Below, piece after piece: positions 40,301 to 49,310 of a stretch of DNA of 64,000 nt. Position 1 is the stretch's first letter. Each line of letters opens with the position of its first letter. Under the pieces are notes generated by a model, which ran no database searches, was not told where the DNA came from, and saw only the letters and a program-made list of their open reading frames with translations. Source of the stretch: Tritrichomonas foetus. Taxonomy: Eukaryota > Parabasalia > Tritrichomonadida > Tritrichomonadidae. The position numbers were made by a program, and so were the translations under genes. Location of the stretch: positions 1 through 64,000 of the forward strand of contig MLAK01000604.1 of NCBI GenBank assembly GCA_001839685.1, in the 5' to 3' direction.

Positions 40301-40569
40301 TTGATTTTCTGGAGATCAGAATAATCTTGTAATTTTGACGTGGTGTGAGCCCTGCAAGCGATCGGCAAATCCTCGTATTTAATACCACAACCATTGTCAA
40401 TAACTTTGATGAGATTGTATCCTCCTCTTTCGACTTCCACGGTAATTCTTGTTGCTCCAGCATCGATCGAATTTTCTAAAATTTCTTTGATAGCATTAGA
40501 TGGACTATTTATAACTTCTCCTGCCGCAATTCTGCTCACAACTTTGGGATCAAGCGCTCGAATAGACAT
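37387..40569 (-). CDS. MLH1: MutL homologue MLH1
   Basis: 1060 aa. The GHKL ATPase domain has EILENSIDAG (30-39), DNGCGI (58-63) and GFRGEAL (93-99), followed by the transducer domain with VNVHPKKEKV. The C-terminal domain (about 850-1060) matches MLH1 rather than PMS1/2: MEFIGFLGTKS, LLDYFSISYQNGCIKAMP, SSFPFFLERLATVVNWE and ECFDGLIHELACLYSI. MLH1 partners PMS proteins in mismatch repair and meiosis. The linker between domains is greatly expanded (about 500 residues), Asn/Ser/Gln-rich with a run of Asp. The protein does not end in the FERC motif typical of MLH1. Confidence 0.95.
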   Translation of the reverse strand: MSIRALDPKVVSRIAAGEVINSPSNAIKEILENSIDAGATRITVEVERGGYNLIKVIDNGCGIKYEDLPIACRAHTTSKLQDYSDLQKINTFGFRGEALHSISCVTHLKIITKTENDPVGSVANYLDGEMIGHVGHIAYPVGTTIEARDLFYNYPLRLQGIKPTAESRKISDIISKYSIIHPQISFTVKSDHKETLVTYGNASSSESVLRLIFGIDDINFFRLNFELPGNVYVEVFMSETNTKVKKKANALFINGRLVKNQTLQKGLEEIYGSSLPFSFITLTMPSQNVDVNVHPKKEKVQFLGEKEIVEGICERVNKIIAEHSNKTQNNSAFSIHQATKTNKSKKMIKNQTIISAFSEIPEKKTKETEIEEEEMEKQIIEKELQNHPQQILNLENPENGENLENINQNNLVLLNNQSPNNNQNLTMNQTPQISQADAGISQQINTSFSLEYSNSHINSIPTSTKVIFPSNNEIVLNKDNENEKRKEQLDQNQNITKNVIHSQSQKASTIQTNLFSAFNPPNKSNETEVSFSKAPISKKTHENLDNISSFSQNPSKLNKDTILTSNNSEYIRNLTSSVTNKDRKKSFLDDDDDDDDINITSSNIYSNLISNEKSSHSHKNKSSNYDSDDEKEMLKNRNIMNALMTLTKSTETPTKKSLGFDFSSLANKINNKNDDQPLNEPTSQFLSHVNEQQLTNNKTTESNNELNTKLNLEKDERDIVVQFGQKIEEIKSKKDEIIQEIPIIDPILDDNDVITDLPGFAPSLQQKAKESIEKRQNLSPEKGKKKVNVFDDLKYEPKRSPKRINNSIKDPKLQTLEDLFKNTEPATKRPFRVIKLESILSLRKLREEIYDHQLKTLYQSMEFIGFLGTKSVIFAANGNLHIFNVFGMMKDLLYHKFLELFANFPAFNVEIDINQLEFNDDSIRDQIKEILGDERTNKMLLDYFSISYQNGCIKAMPDVVRGYRPSLSSFPFFLERLATVVNWESEIECFDGLIHELACLYSIIPNDESEKKLSENLKLQFKAVIVPEFTNACYLPSSDLRSEGVLSSLSIVDGNVINVF

Positions 40570-40648
40570 TTTCTAAATTATGGCGCTGTTCCATTTTCTA
40601 TGAAAAATGATCGTACATTACAAGTGAAGTTCACTTCGATCAAACACC

Positions 40649-40978
40649 ATGTCTATCTTAACATCCCTCGAAGATATCATCGCCGAAGGGAGCTTTATTA
40701 TTTGGTCTAACATTCAAATGTTAATGGCTATGATGTTTTGGCATTTCTTGTTGTTGATCAAATTTCAAATATTTCATTTCCAAGTATTTGTTTGTATGTT
40801 AGTGATATATCAATTAAAATCCATAATTACTTGTTTCTTTAATTGATACTTTTTTCTTTAGTTATTGATCAATTTCTTCCTGAGATTTGATGGTAGATAT
40901 TCAGTTCCCGATGAGTTTCGTAATTGTGAAGTGAAAGGTCAAATAAAGGCCAAAAGTGGAAAAAATCTAATGAGTTAA
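40649..40978 (+). other. Possible small two-exon or broken gene
   Basis: Upstream of MLH1 and divergent from it. An ORF from ATG 40649 is open to TGA in the 40840s; a second coding-like stretch in the same frame (RFDGRYSVPDEFRNCEVKGQ) runs from 40862 to TAA at 40976-40978. Between them 40784-40861 begins GTATTTG and ends in a pyrimidine tract plus TAG (CTTTTTTCTTTAG). Removing it (78 nt) joins the two in frame to 83 aa with a hydrophobic middle. No family recognised. It could equally be a decayed gene. Confidence 0.3.
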
Positions 40979-41507
40979 TGATGTAAACTTTGCTGGTTCT
41001 TTGGGTCACTTCGACTTGGAGGAGGTGCTAGAGCCTCCTCTAATGACCAAATGAGTCCGTAAAGTTATATCACATTTACACATTATAAGTGTCAAAAAAC
41101 AAAAATCATAGGAAAAAAAAACCTGTCGTTTGATGATTTTGCATTCTTCAATGAAATTAATTTCGTTTATACTTTCCACTTTTTCATACAAATGCTTTAT
41201 ATGACATGAAAAAGTGAATGAACAGTTTCTTGAAAATTTACTAAAAAGAACCTTTCACTATTAGATAGATAAAATGAACATTATTCCATTCACAATTCAA
41301 AGCTTAAAAAATAATATGTAGAAGAAGCATTTCTGCAGAATTGTGCTTCAAAATCTGAGAGAAAAGAAATAAAAATTGATAACACACATGAGTCTGATGG
41401 AAAATTGTACTCAGTAAAGGAATCACAAGCAAGATAAGGCAAAGGGATAACGCGTCGTCTACTCCTTTTCTATATTGAATTTGGCAACCAATGCCATGAT
41501 AAGAATG
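40979..41507. other. Intergenic region
   Basis: No gene recognised. A 61-codon minus-strand ORF (41006-41191) has no family resemblance. Confidence 0.4.

Positions 41508-41569
<62 letters not shown>
41508..41569 (+). repeat. Poly(A) tract of 62 bases
   Basis: An uninterrupted run of 62 A, far longer than any other natural homopolymer before 55880. It is flanked by AGAATG on the left and TAACACAAAATAAAGAATG on the right, the latter partly repeated 20 bp on. Confidence 0.9.
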
Positions 41570-41571
<2 letters not shown>

Positions 41572-41767
41572 ACACAAAATAAAGAATGAATAACACAAAT
41601 GAAGAAAAAATGATAGGAAAGAATGAATTAGAGATGAAGTTAACACCAAGTAAATAACTGATTAAACTCAGGAAGCTCAGAATTGTAATTAGTTATAACT
41701 AATATTAAACTTTTTAGTAAAAGAAGAAATCAACATTCCATTTGAGTGTCGCCTTAAATATAATAAA

Positions 41768-42128
41768 GGATAACTCAGATGATTCTGATCTAATGAGTAA
41801 TGATATTGATTATCAGGCAGACCAAAATGTTGGTGGTACAATTTAACAAAATTGGTCTTCATAGAGAAATTCACTATATAGATAATCGAAAGAAAGAATT
41901 TTGTGATGAAAAAGGCAGAATGGACGAGTTCCATAATAAACTTTTTCTTGCCAAAAAGAAACTTGGAAAAGCATGTGAAAAGATCAATAGATCACCACAA
42001 ATTAATCTCTACTGTCATAGTGATCGAGATCCTGATGAATAATTGTTTGAGGAAGACAACTACGACGAATATTTATATCACAATGACGTTTTTGATCATA
42101 CATTTCAATCAATTCCAATCGAAGCTTA
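41768..42128 (+). pseudogene. Decayed acidic ORF
   Basis: Two overlapping frames read as protein. The first ends around 41856 (DNSDDSDLMSNDIDYQADQ). The second (KIGLHREIHYIDNRKKEF onward) runs through TAA at 42040-42042 and continues as LFEEDNYDEYLYHNDVFDH to TAA near 42128. One frameshift and one stop therefore break a single former gene. No family recognised. Confidence 0.3.
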
Positions 42129-42801
42129 AACTATTCACTAAAATTTCATTTTAATAATTCTGTAATTTTCACAATTTTTTTGGAAATTTCCCCATATGTA
42201 TTTCTATCATTTCTATCGACAAATAATTGGGAAATTCGCATAAATATTGAATGGATAGTGATATATAAGGTAGATATGAAAGAAAATGGCATTGAATTAT
42301 ATATTCACAAAAAGTTCCAATAATTTTGGACAATAAATGAATTTAGAATCTTTTATTATATCTTCTTTTTTCTTTGAGATACACAACATATAACCGATTA
42401 AAAATATGCAAAATAACAATTCATATTAAGGAATAAACAAGCTAAACTTAAAAGCTGATATTCACAAAAATTTCACGGTTTTATTGATTCTACATAGACC
42501 TTAAACTTGGTTATTTTTTCACTATTTACGACCAAGTAATTAGTCAAAAAATATTATCATTGAATACAATCAATAAAGCATTTAATTTATGTAAAAAAGT
42601 AAGAAAAAAGTCAGAGTATTCAATACATTGAAAGAATTTATGAGGAATTTGGAACAACTCAATTTGTGGTGGCTTTTTGAATAAATTATATGAAAAAGTG
42701 GAATTTCTATTCAAGTGAAAAATAAATTGAATATAAATTTTTATATTTTCATTGATAATCAAGTTGAGTGTTGGCATAAATTTGACATTCAATTTTCCCA
42801 T
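42129..42801. other. AT-rich intergenic region
   Basis: No gene recognised up to the initiator of the next gene. Confidence 0.4.
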
Positions 42802-42808
42802 TCATTTA
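42802..42808 (+). promoter_or_regulatory. Initiator element
   Basis: TCATTTA fits TCA+1Y(W), 9 nt before the ATG at 42818, and supports that start over the in-frame upstream extension. Confidence 0.45.
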
Positions 42809-42817
42809 ATTTTACCA

Positions 42818-43537
42818 ATGAGCTTCTTGGAATTTTGCTGCTCGAGGCCCAAAGTTGAAAATTACGCCTACAATGTTAATTTTAATCCAAAGCCATCAAG
42901 AATTAAATATACAAATGTCTCAGAAAAGCCAATCATTTTGTTTTATTCCAAAGATGAAAAAAATGTTGAAGTTAAAATCGAAGTGAATGGAAAGATATCC
43001 GTTATTTATCCAAATTGCCAAGAAAAAAACGAAGAAAATAGCTTCGCTCTTTGGAAAATAAAAACTCACCCAGAAGGAAAAATTTCATTACAAAATGATA
43101 AAAATCCAGAGAACCCTTATAAATATAGCTCTTTATTTTGGGAAGGTCTTGTTGAGTATGATTTCTCCTTTGCTAATGGCTTCATTGTGAAAAAAGAAGA
43201 AGTCGTGTCTTTTTTGGAAGAAAAATTGAGAGAAATTGGTTTAATTGATAATGAAATTAATGAATTCATTATTTATTGGCTACCTAAATTAAACATGTTC
43301 AATTATTTGCATATTTGTTTCCAGAATGAAGAATACACTAAAAATGCCAGATTGACCATAACACCCAAACCAGATTCACTATTGAGAGTATTCATGACTT
43401 TCCGCGGATATGATGAAGTCCCAGAGGGTTATACAGTGCCGCCACAGACATTTGAACCATTTGAAAGAGGTGACTTCACTGTTGTTGAGTGGGGAGGACT
43501 CTATTCACCACCAAAAGAAGAATCATCTAAAAAATGA
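42818..43537 (+). CDS. Conserved protein of unknown family
   Basis: 239 aa. It starts MSFLEFCCSRPKV; the Cys pair near the N-terminus may be acylated. The core, with SSLFWEGLVEYDFSFANGF, VSFLEEKLREIGL, NEFIIYWLPKL and RVFMTFRGYD, has the look of a conserved single-domain family of beta-rich proteins that also occurs in prokaryotes (FWE...YWLP core). I cannot name it with certainty. The C-terminus is short and charged (PPKEESSKK). No membrane helix or signal peptide. Codon use is like the neighbours, so if acquired by transfer it is not recent. Confidence 0.6.
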   Translation: MSFLEFCCSRPKVENYAYNVNFNPKPSRIKYTNVSEKPIILFYSKDEKNVEVKIEVNGKISVIYPNCQEKNEENSFALWKIKTHPEGKISLQNDKNPENPYKYSSLFWEGLVEYDFSFANGFIVKKEEVVSFLEEKLREIGLIDNEINEFIIYWLPKLNMFNYLHICFQNEEYTKNARLTITPKPDSLLRVFMTFRGYDEVPEGYTVPPQTFEPFERGDFTVVEWGGLYSPPKEESSKK

Positions 43538-43826
43538 TTTCAACGTGAATTTTGGAATCCCAATATGGAAAGAAATAAATAACTTGAATAAATATTCCTA
43601 AAAGGTGTAGGCTACAAGAAATATATTTAGTTTTATTTCATGAACAAATAATTAACAATTGAAATTTCAGTTAATTTTCCATAATTGTTATGTGATTCAT
43701 CATGATGAAAAAAGTGAAATTTTGGTGCATTTATGTGCTACATTTATAATTATGGTGAATATCCGTCATAGATTGAGAGGAGTGTTCAAAAAGGTCATTC
43801 TAAAATTATGAAAATATGAACTTAAA

Positions 43827-44107
43827 AGTCCAGGTGATAAAATTTTATGTAAAGTTACGCTTTTGGTTAAAGATTTCGTTAAATCAACTTGTTCAGAAAT
43901 TACATAAAACCTTCTTCCAGGTGAAAGTGCCCATTCTTCCATTCATATCATGAAAATGAAGAAGTTTATTGTGTTATAAGTGGTACCGGTGAGTACCAAG
44001 TTAGTAACGCTGTTTTCTCTATTCAAGAAAGATCAGGCTTTTGTGTTGGTACAGGTGCAAGTCATAGTTTGAACAACACAGGAACAACACCACTTGTTTT
44101 CCTTTGA
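43827..44107 (+). pseudogene. Decayed cupin-domain protein
   Basis: The frame opening SPGDKILCKV reads through TAA near 43907 into LLPGESAHSSIH. A one-base shift then continues as YHENEEVYCVISGTGEYQV, FCVGTGASHSLNN and TPLVFL, ending at TGA 44105-44107. This is the cupin_2 pattern (PG...HxHxxxExxYVxxG, then GxxHxxxN). At least one stop and one frameshift break it, and no start is visible. Cupins of this kind are frequent in bacteria, so the ancestral gene could have been acquired by transfer; that is inference. Confidence 0.6.
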
Positions 44108-44635
44108 GTTCAAACGAAGTCCAGCACTAATCCTTAAACTGATAATGTTATTGAACAAACAGAATCTAAATTCACCAAATAAATCAACAAGATAATAATA
44201 AAATCAACGAATTAATGAATACTTCCATAAAATAATTATTTTTCCAATCATTAAACTGAGAACTCAGTTTCATTTTGAGAAATACATATACTTCATTTCT
44301 CAATTGAATCTAATGATTTGATTGTATTCTTAGTTATCAGAGTTGATAATAAAATGCAAATGTCATATGGCTTTTGAGTTGATTTAACATTTTTCGAGCA
44401 CAATTCTACTGATTCTATATTCGATCAACCTCCTGTGAATACTTTGGTATTTCACAAATTATACGATATCTCAGAAATAAAACTTTTTAACTTTTCAAAA
44501 AAGCAAAATCATGCAGTAAAAAGGGAAATATTATAAGTGAAAAAAGAAAAAGAAAAGAATAAATTGTTAAATTGTTGTTTCACAATAAATTTTTTGGGAG
44601 AAAAATATTATTTGATTGAAAATATTTCATATATT
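44108..44635. other. Intergenic region
   Basis: AT-rich. The 92-codon plus-strand ORF at 44537-44815 is the shadow of the helicase gene's C-terminus. Confidence 0.5.
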
Positions 44636-47600
44636 TCAATCAAAATCAAAACAACCATCATGTTCTTGAGTAAGATGGCTGTAGCATTCATGCGCTGTTT
44701 TGAAACCTGCCATACATTTATAACACCAATGACATCCACAAGGACATGTAATATGATTACATCCACCATCTTTAAATGTATTAACCATGCATCTTGGGCA
44801 ATGTTTAAATTTTGATGTTTTTGTTATACAACTTTCTTCTGATTTATGCCATGTATAACATTTCAAACAATACATATAATAACAATCAAGATGTTCACAA
44901 AATTTATTTTCATGGATTTTATTCACTCTAAAAAATGAGTCACGATGCTCTGGACAAGAAGTGAATTCATGGGGTGAAGTTAGAACTGTATAATTTATGA
45001 TCCCTTTAATCCACGCTTGAACATAAAGTTTCATTTGTGGACTATCTGAAATAAGACTGAAAAGCATTTGGCCGATGGGAATTTGTGGCCAATATTGAAA
45101 TACTGTTTTATCTTCATCTGATGAAATAGAAGGAATAATAGGAATTCGTGCATTAATCATATTTAATTTTTCCAAATTAATGATATTTCCATCAAAATAG
45201 GAAGATGTAATCTGTTTAAGATTTTCTATCATACACATTCTACACATTCGTTTCGTTTCAAATGTTCCATCTTGATTATAAACTGTAATTGGATATTTTG
45301 TGAGTTCTGGTTTATCTGGATTATCACAGATATAAACACAACATAATGCTTCTGTTTCACTATAATGATTTTGATGAATTTCATTCAAAAATTCTTTTGC
45401 TAAATCTTCAAATTCATTTGGTGAAATAATACTTTTATATCGCTTACTTACAAATAAATTGCATTTATGTTTAGCATTAAATTTAAGAATTTCTTCAGAA
45501 ATGAGTGAAGTTTCGAAATTTTGGATTGGGATAATTTTATATGGGAAATTAATTGGTTCTGTCCGAAGGCATGCAATAAATTTTAAAATTTGTGGATGCA
45601 AACCCTTCAATATATTTTTACCAATTTCCAAATAAATTTGATGCTTTTTTAAATAATTTTGAATAGTTGAGACTGCTGGTGGATAAGTAAAGTAAGCTGG
45701 ATGAATTTGCCTTGCTGATGGGATATATTTATAAATCATTGCATCTTCGATTCTTTGAATTTGAATCATATCGTTCTTTTTATTATGATTATTGTCATTC
45801 AGATCTTCGAGAAAGTTATATATAGAATGAAAATAATTTGATGTAAATTTTCTGTGATCAGAGGAAGATTCATCTTGAAAGTCACGTATTATATAAGAAT
45901 CAGATGTTATAAGTACAAGAGAATATTGTGAAATTAATGGCGAAAAATCCCATGCAAATCTATGATCACTATTTGAACTTGCTAAAAGATCGGTATTTTG
46001 TGAATAATATTCTAAAATATCTTTCGTTACTCGAAATACCTTGTTAGTGAAGTTATCACGTGTTATGAAATTTGTATCATATTGCTCACTTCCAATACTT
46101 TTAACTTCAATTATTACTCCATCGCATACTTGTTGAACAAAAGATCGAGGAATATAAGGAATAACAGCATCAATAATTGTGTCTGCATATTCAATTTCTT
46201 TTTTAAGATTAATCGAACATTGTTTCTGTCGCTTCAATATATTTAAGAATTGTGTAGAACCATTAGAATAAATGAAAAAGCTATATTTTGAATCTTTTAA
46301 CATGGCATATAATAAAAATGGATAAAATGGTGTATAAAAATATGATTTCAATGGACATGTTTCAAAAATTACAAATTGGTCAATCATTCCATATGAATGA
46401 ATAGTAGAAATATTTGTTGTCTTTTCGTTAATTGAAATATTAAAATATACAATATTATATGGAACATTTCCATCAATCCAAATTGGTCTATTCCTTAATT
46501 TTACTTGTCCAAAATTATAATAATAATTTCCGTCACTCAATTTGGAATTATTTTTAAAAAAAATCGAAGGTGCTCCACCAAATTCTCGGTTCTCATAATA
46601 TTTTTTAAAGATTCCTGAATGAAAATCTAGCCATTCTGATGAAATGTTGGTATATGTATCGACAAATTTGTCAAAAACAACAAGATCATGAATTGATGTT
46701 TTCCTTGATTTTGAAAGAAAATCTAAAGCATCTTTTGCTGCATCTGTAATTAGATGATCTAATCCATATAAAGCTTCAACAACTTTTTTTATTGATAATA
46801 ACATCATATCATATCCACTTCGTAATATTCCCTTTTCTGCTAATAATACATTTGATGGATTATTGTTAATTAATAAGGGCAAAATAAGGCGTACCATTGA
46901 AACAAGATCTGAGTGTACACAATATGCTTCAATTTGTGCTTGTGTAATAATATCTGATAATAAGTTATATGACATTGAACATGCAATTAATGCAATAGAA
47001 ATTAAAAAGCCAGAGCCTTTATTGTTATTATTAATTTTCATAAAATGAATTATTGCTGCTGATGTGATTGGATCAAACATATATAATTCGGATATTTTAC
47101 TTCCAAGAAATGTAATCTCTCCATCTTTTAGAATTGCATTCAATTGTGTCAATGAAAATATAGCTTTTTCATAACTGTATTTTGGTGGCAGTGTTTGCAA
47201 ATTTCGTAAACTTTTTAAGGAAATTCGTGATTGACTTAATACTAAAATTAAAGGACGCAAATCAACATTTCTTATATCTGGAATTGTGTCTTGATCAGAA
47301 TAATTTTTAAGTTGAAGTTGAATATAAATACCTGGCCGAGTTCTTCCAAGTCTTCCAATTCGTTGTGTTCGCATTTGTTTAGAAATTTGTGTATCAATAA
47401 ATTGATTAAATCCTTTATTAACAAGAAATTCAACTCGTTTATATAATCCACAATCAATAACCACAGACAAATTTTCAATAGTAACTGATGATTCAATAGA
47501 ATTGGTAGCAAATATAATTTTTAAGATTTTATCATGGTAAAGAAGATTTTCAGGAATGACATTTTGAACAATTTCTTTTTCACCTTCATCTAAACAATTA

Positions 47601-49036
47601 GCCATAATTATTGGAAGAATAAACAATTGTTTTTGTTTTTCTTCTTCATTTGTAAAATCTATTGATTCAAGCTCATATTGAAGGCGTTCATAAAAATGTG
47701 CTGGCGTTTCAAATGGTTTAATTTGACATTGTAATGGAATAATATTTTGAATTTGAACAGATCTAAAAATATCGGTTAATTTTTTACAGCCTCCAACACT
47801 TGAAATAAAGCATAAAATATTACCTGGATCAAAACTAGAATTTTTATTTTCGGAAATTTCTTCTAATATTTTAGTTGTTTCTTCAATCATTCCAGTTTCA
47901 TAAGCTTCATTAATAGAATTTATAGTTCGAACTCTTTTTTCAATTTTAAAAAGTGGTTCTGATGAAAGTTCAATGATCTGAATATTTTGATAATTTGCAC
48001 AAATATAGTTTGTATTTGGTGTCGCTGACATTAATGTTAAATGTGCCGGAATTTTATTAAAGAGTTGATGATAGATTGTTTGATTAGATGATTTTGTAGA
48101 AAAAATAGAAAGAAGTGCATCAATATCAACAGTCCTCATATGAATATCATCAATACAAAATCGAGTTAAATTAAACATATTAGGATCTAGGGTTCCAATA
48201 TAGCGAATTAAATTTCTTGGGGTTAAAATACAGATAACAGGTTTGTCGATCGTAGATTTTTCCAGATTAGGTGGTATAGTTTTAATCATTTCTATTATAT
48301 CTTCATAAACCGAATATATATCAACTGATTCGCCAAATAATTCTAAAAAATCTTTACCTTTTTGCGTAACATGTGTTGGTGTTGGCTGTGTCATAAAGAA
48401 AAATGGACGTTTGAGTTCTTCTTTATATATTAACGAAGCTATAAAAAATGGGAAACATAATGTTTTTCCTGTTCCTGTCCAACTTTTCAGAAGGAAAGTT
48501 GATTTTTGATCATAATTTTCAAGAAAATCATTCTTGCTTAAATAAACCGGAAGAATAATTGCGGAGTAAAATGGCTCATGTTCTTTTTCCTTACAATTTA
48601 ATGATAAACAAAAAACTTTTGATTCAATATAAAGTCGATTTTGAACAATCATTGATTGAGTATTATTTTGAAAAACTTTTGTATTAGAAATTTCAGTAAG
48701 TGTTTTCAAGTATAAAATAATAGCTTCACTTCCATTTTTTATATCATCAAAAAATTTATTCATATTTTCTTGTTGTGGTCGTGTTTGATGCATATTTAAA
48801 AAGCGAGATAAGGATGCATAAAAAACTGCTACATGTTTAAATGCCTCCTGGATAATTGGACTTTCAGCAAATATTTTCTGATTAAATAAATTTTGGTAAG
48901 TGTTCTGATAAAAAATATCAAAGGTCTTAATCATTCGAGAAAATGATGATCCTTCTTTGGGTGACATTTTACGCTTTTCGAAATCTTGCTTAAGGTGATT
49001 AAGTTTAAAAAATGTTTCATCAAAAAGGGTCAACAT
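44636..49036 (-). CDS. DEAH-type helicase fused to an RBR E3 ligase module
   Basis: 1466 aa. Helicase core: Walker A SWTGTGKT (185-192), Walker B variant DDIH (296-299) in place of DEAH, SATP (337-340), ATNSIESSVT (510-519, motif V) and QRIGRLGR (558-565, motif VI), then an HA2-like helical region. The C-terminal 260 residues carry a degenerate RING1 (CRMCM), an IBR-like stretch with CPEHRDS, CEHLDC, YCLKCY, and RING2 CPRC...GGCNHITCPCGCHWCYKC, which contains the catalytic-type cysteine. The plan matches plant DEAH11/12 helicase-RBR proteins. It may couple RNA or RNP remodelling to ubiquitylation. The ORF extends two codons upstream at TTG; ATG is at 49036. Confidence 0.85.
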   Translation of the reverse strand: MLTLFDETFFKLNHLKQDFEKRKMSPKEGSSFSRMIKTFDIFYQNTYQNLFNQKIFAESPIIQEAFKHVAVFYASLSRFLNMHQTRPQQENMNKFFDDIKNGSEAIILYLKTLTEISNTKVFQNNTQSMIVQNRLYIESKVFCLSLNCKEKEHEPFYSAIILPVYLSKNDFLENYDQKSTFLLKSWTGTGKTLCFPFFIASLIYKEELKRPFFFMTQPTPTHVTQKGKDFLELFGESVDIYSVYEDIIEMIKTIPPNLEKSTIDKPVICILTPRNLIRYIGTLDPNMFNLTRFCIDDIHMRTVDIDALLSIFSTKSSNQTIYHQLFNKIPAHLTLMSATPNTNYICANYQNIQIIELSSEPLFKIEKRVRTINSINEAYETGMIEETTKILEEISENKNSSFDPGNILCFISSVGGCKKLTDIFRSVQIQNIIPLQCQIKPFETPAHFYERLQYELESIDFTNEEEKQKQLFILPIIMANCLDEGEKEIVQNVIPENLLYHDKILKIIFATNSIESSVTIENLSVVIDCGLYKRVEFLVNKGFNQFIDTQISKQMRTQRIGRLGRTRPGIYIQLQLKNYSDQDTIPDIRNVDLRPLILVLSQSRISLKSLRNLQTLPPKYSYEKAIFSLTQLNAILKDGEITFLGSKISELYMFDPITSAAIIHFMKINNNNKGSGFLISIALIACSMSYNLLSDIITQAQIEAYCVHSDLVSMVRLILPLLINNNPSNVLLAEKGILRSGYDMMLLSIKKVVEALYGLDHLITDAAKDALDFLSKSRKTSIHDLVVFDKFVDTYTNISSEWLDFHSGIFKKYYENREFGGAPSIFFKNNSKLSDGNYYYNFGQVKLRNRPIWIDGNVPYNIVYFNISINEKTTNISTIHSYGMIDQFVIFETCPLKSYFYTPFYPFLLYAMLKDSKYSFFIYSNGSTQFLNILKRQKQCSINLKKEIEYADTIIDAVIPYIPRSFVQQVCDGVIIEVKSIGSEQYDTNFITRDNFTNKVFRVTKDILEYYSQNTDLLASSNSDHRFAWDFSPLISQYSLVLITSDSYIIRDFQDESSSDHRKFTSNYFHSIYNFLEDLNDNNHNKKNDMIQIQRIEDAMIYKYIPSARQIHPAYFTYPPAVSTIQNYLKKHQIYLEIGKNILKGLHPQILKFIACLRTEPINFPYKIIPIQNFETSLISEEILKFNAKHKCNLFVSKRYKSIISPNEFEDLAKEFLNEIHQNHYSETEALCCVYICDNPDKPELTKYPITVYNQDGTFETKRMCRMCMIENLKQITSSYFDGNIINLEKLNMINARIPIIPSISSDEDKTVFQYWPQIPIGQMLFSLISDSPQMKLYVQAWIKGIINYTVLTSPHEFTSCPEHRDSFFRVNKIHENKFCEHLDCYYMYCLKCYTWHKSEESCITKTSKFKHCPRCMVNTFKDGGCNHITCPCGCHWCYKCMAGFKTAHECYSHLTQEHDGCFDFD

Positions 49037-49053
49037 AATCAATCACCAAAATT

Positions 49054-49061
49054 AATAGTGA
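49054..49061 (-). promoter_or_regulatory. Initiator element, helicase-RBR gene
   Basis: Minus strand TCACTATT, about 18 nt upstream of the ATG at 49036, fits TCA+1Y(W). Confidence 0.5.
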
Positions 49062-49310
49062 AATGAAAAAGAAGGGAGAATTTTTTCGCTTATTTGAAAG
49101 TGTCATATTTTTTTCAATGCTTTATTTTTATCTAGTTGCCTGGAAAGGCAATATTCCGACATTGAAAAAAAGAATGAAATTTATAAAGATACTTCTTCTG
49201 AGAAGTCAGTAATGTCCAGACATCCCTATGATCGATCCAGCTAAAAAACAATTTTAATGATATTTTTTCACATAACATAACATGACATATGCTAATAGAC
49301 ATATAAACTC

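Noticed and set aside
41689..41934. Minus-strand ORF of 81 codons
   Set aside because: It is opposite the plus-strand relic, which has the more protein-like composition.
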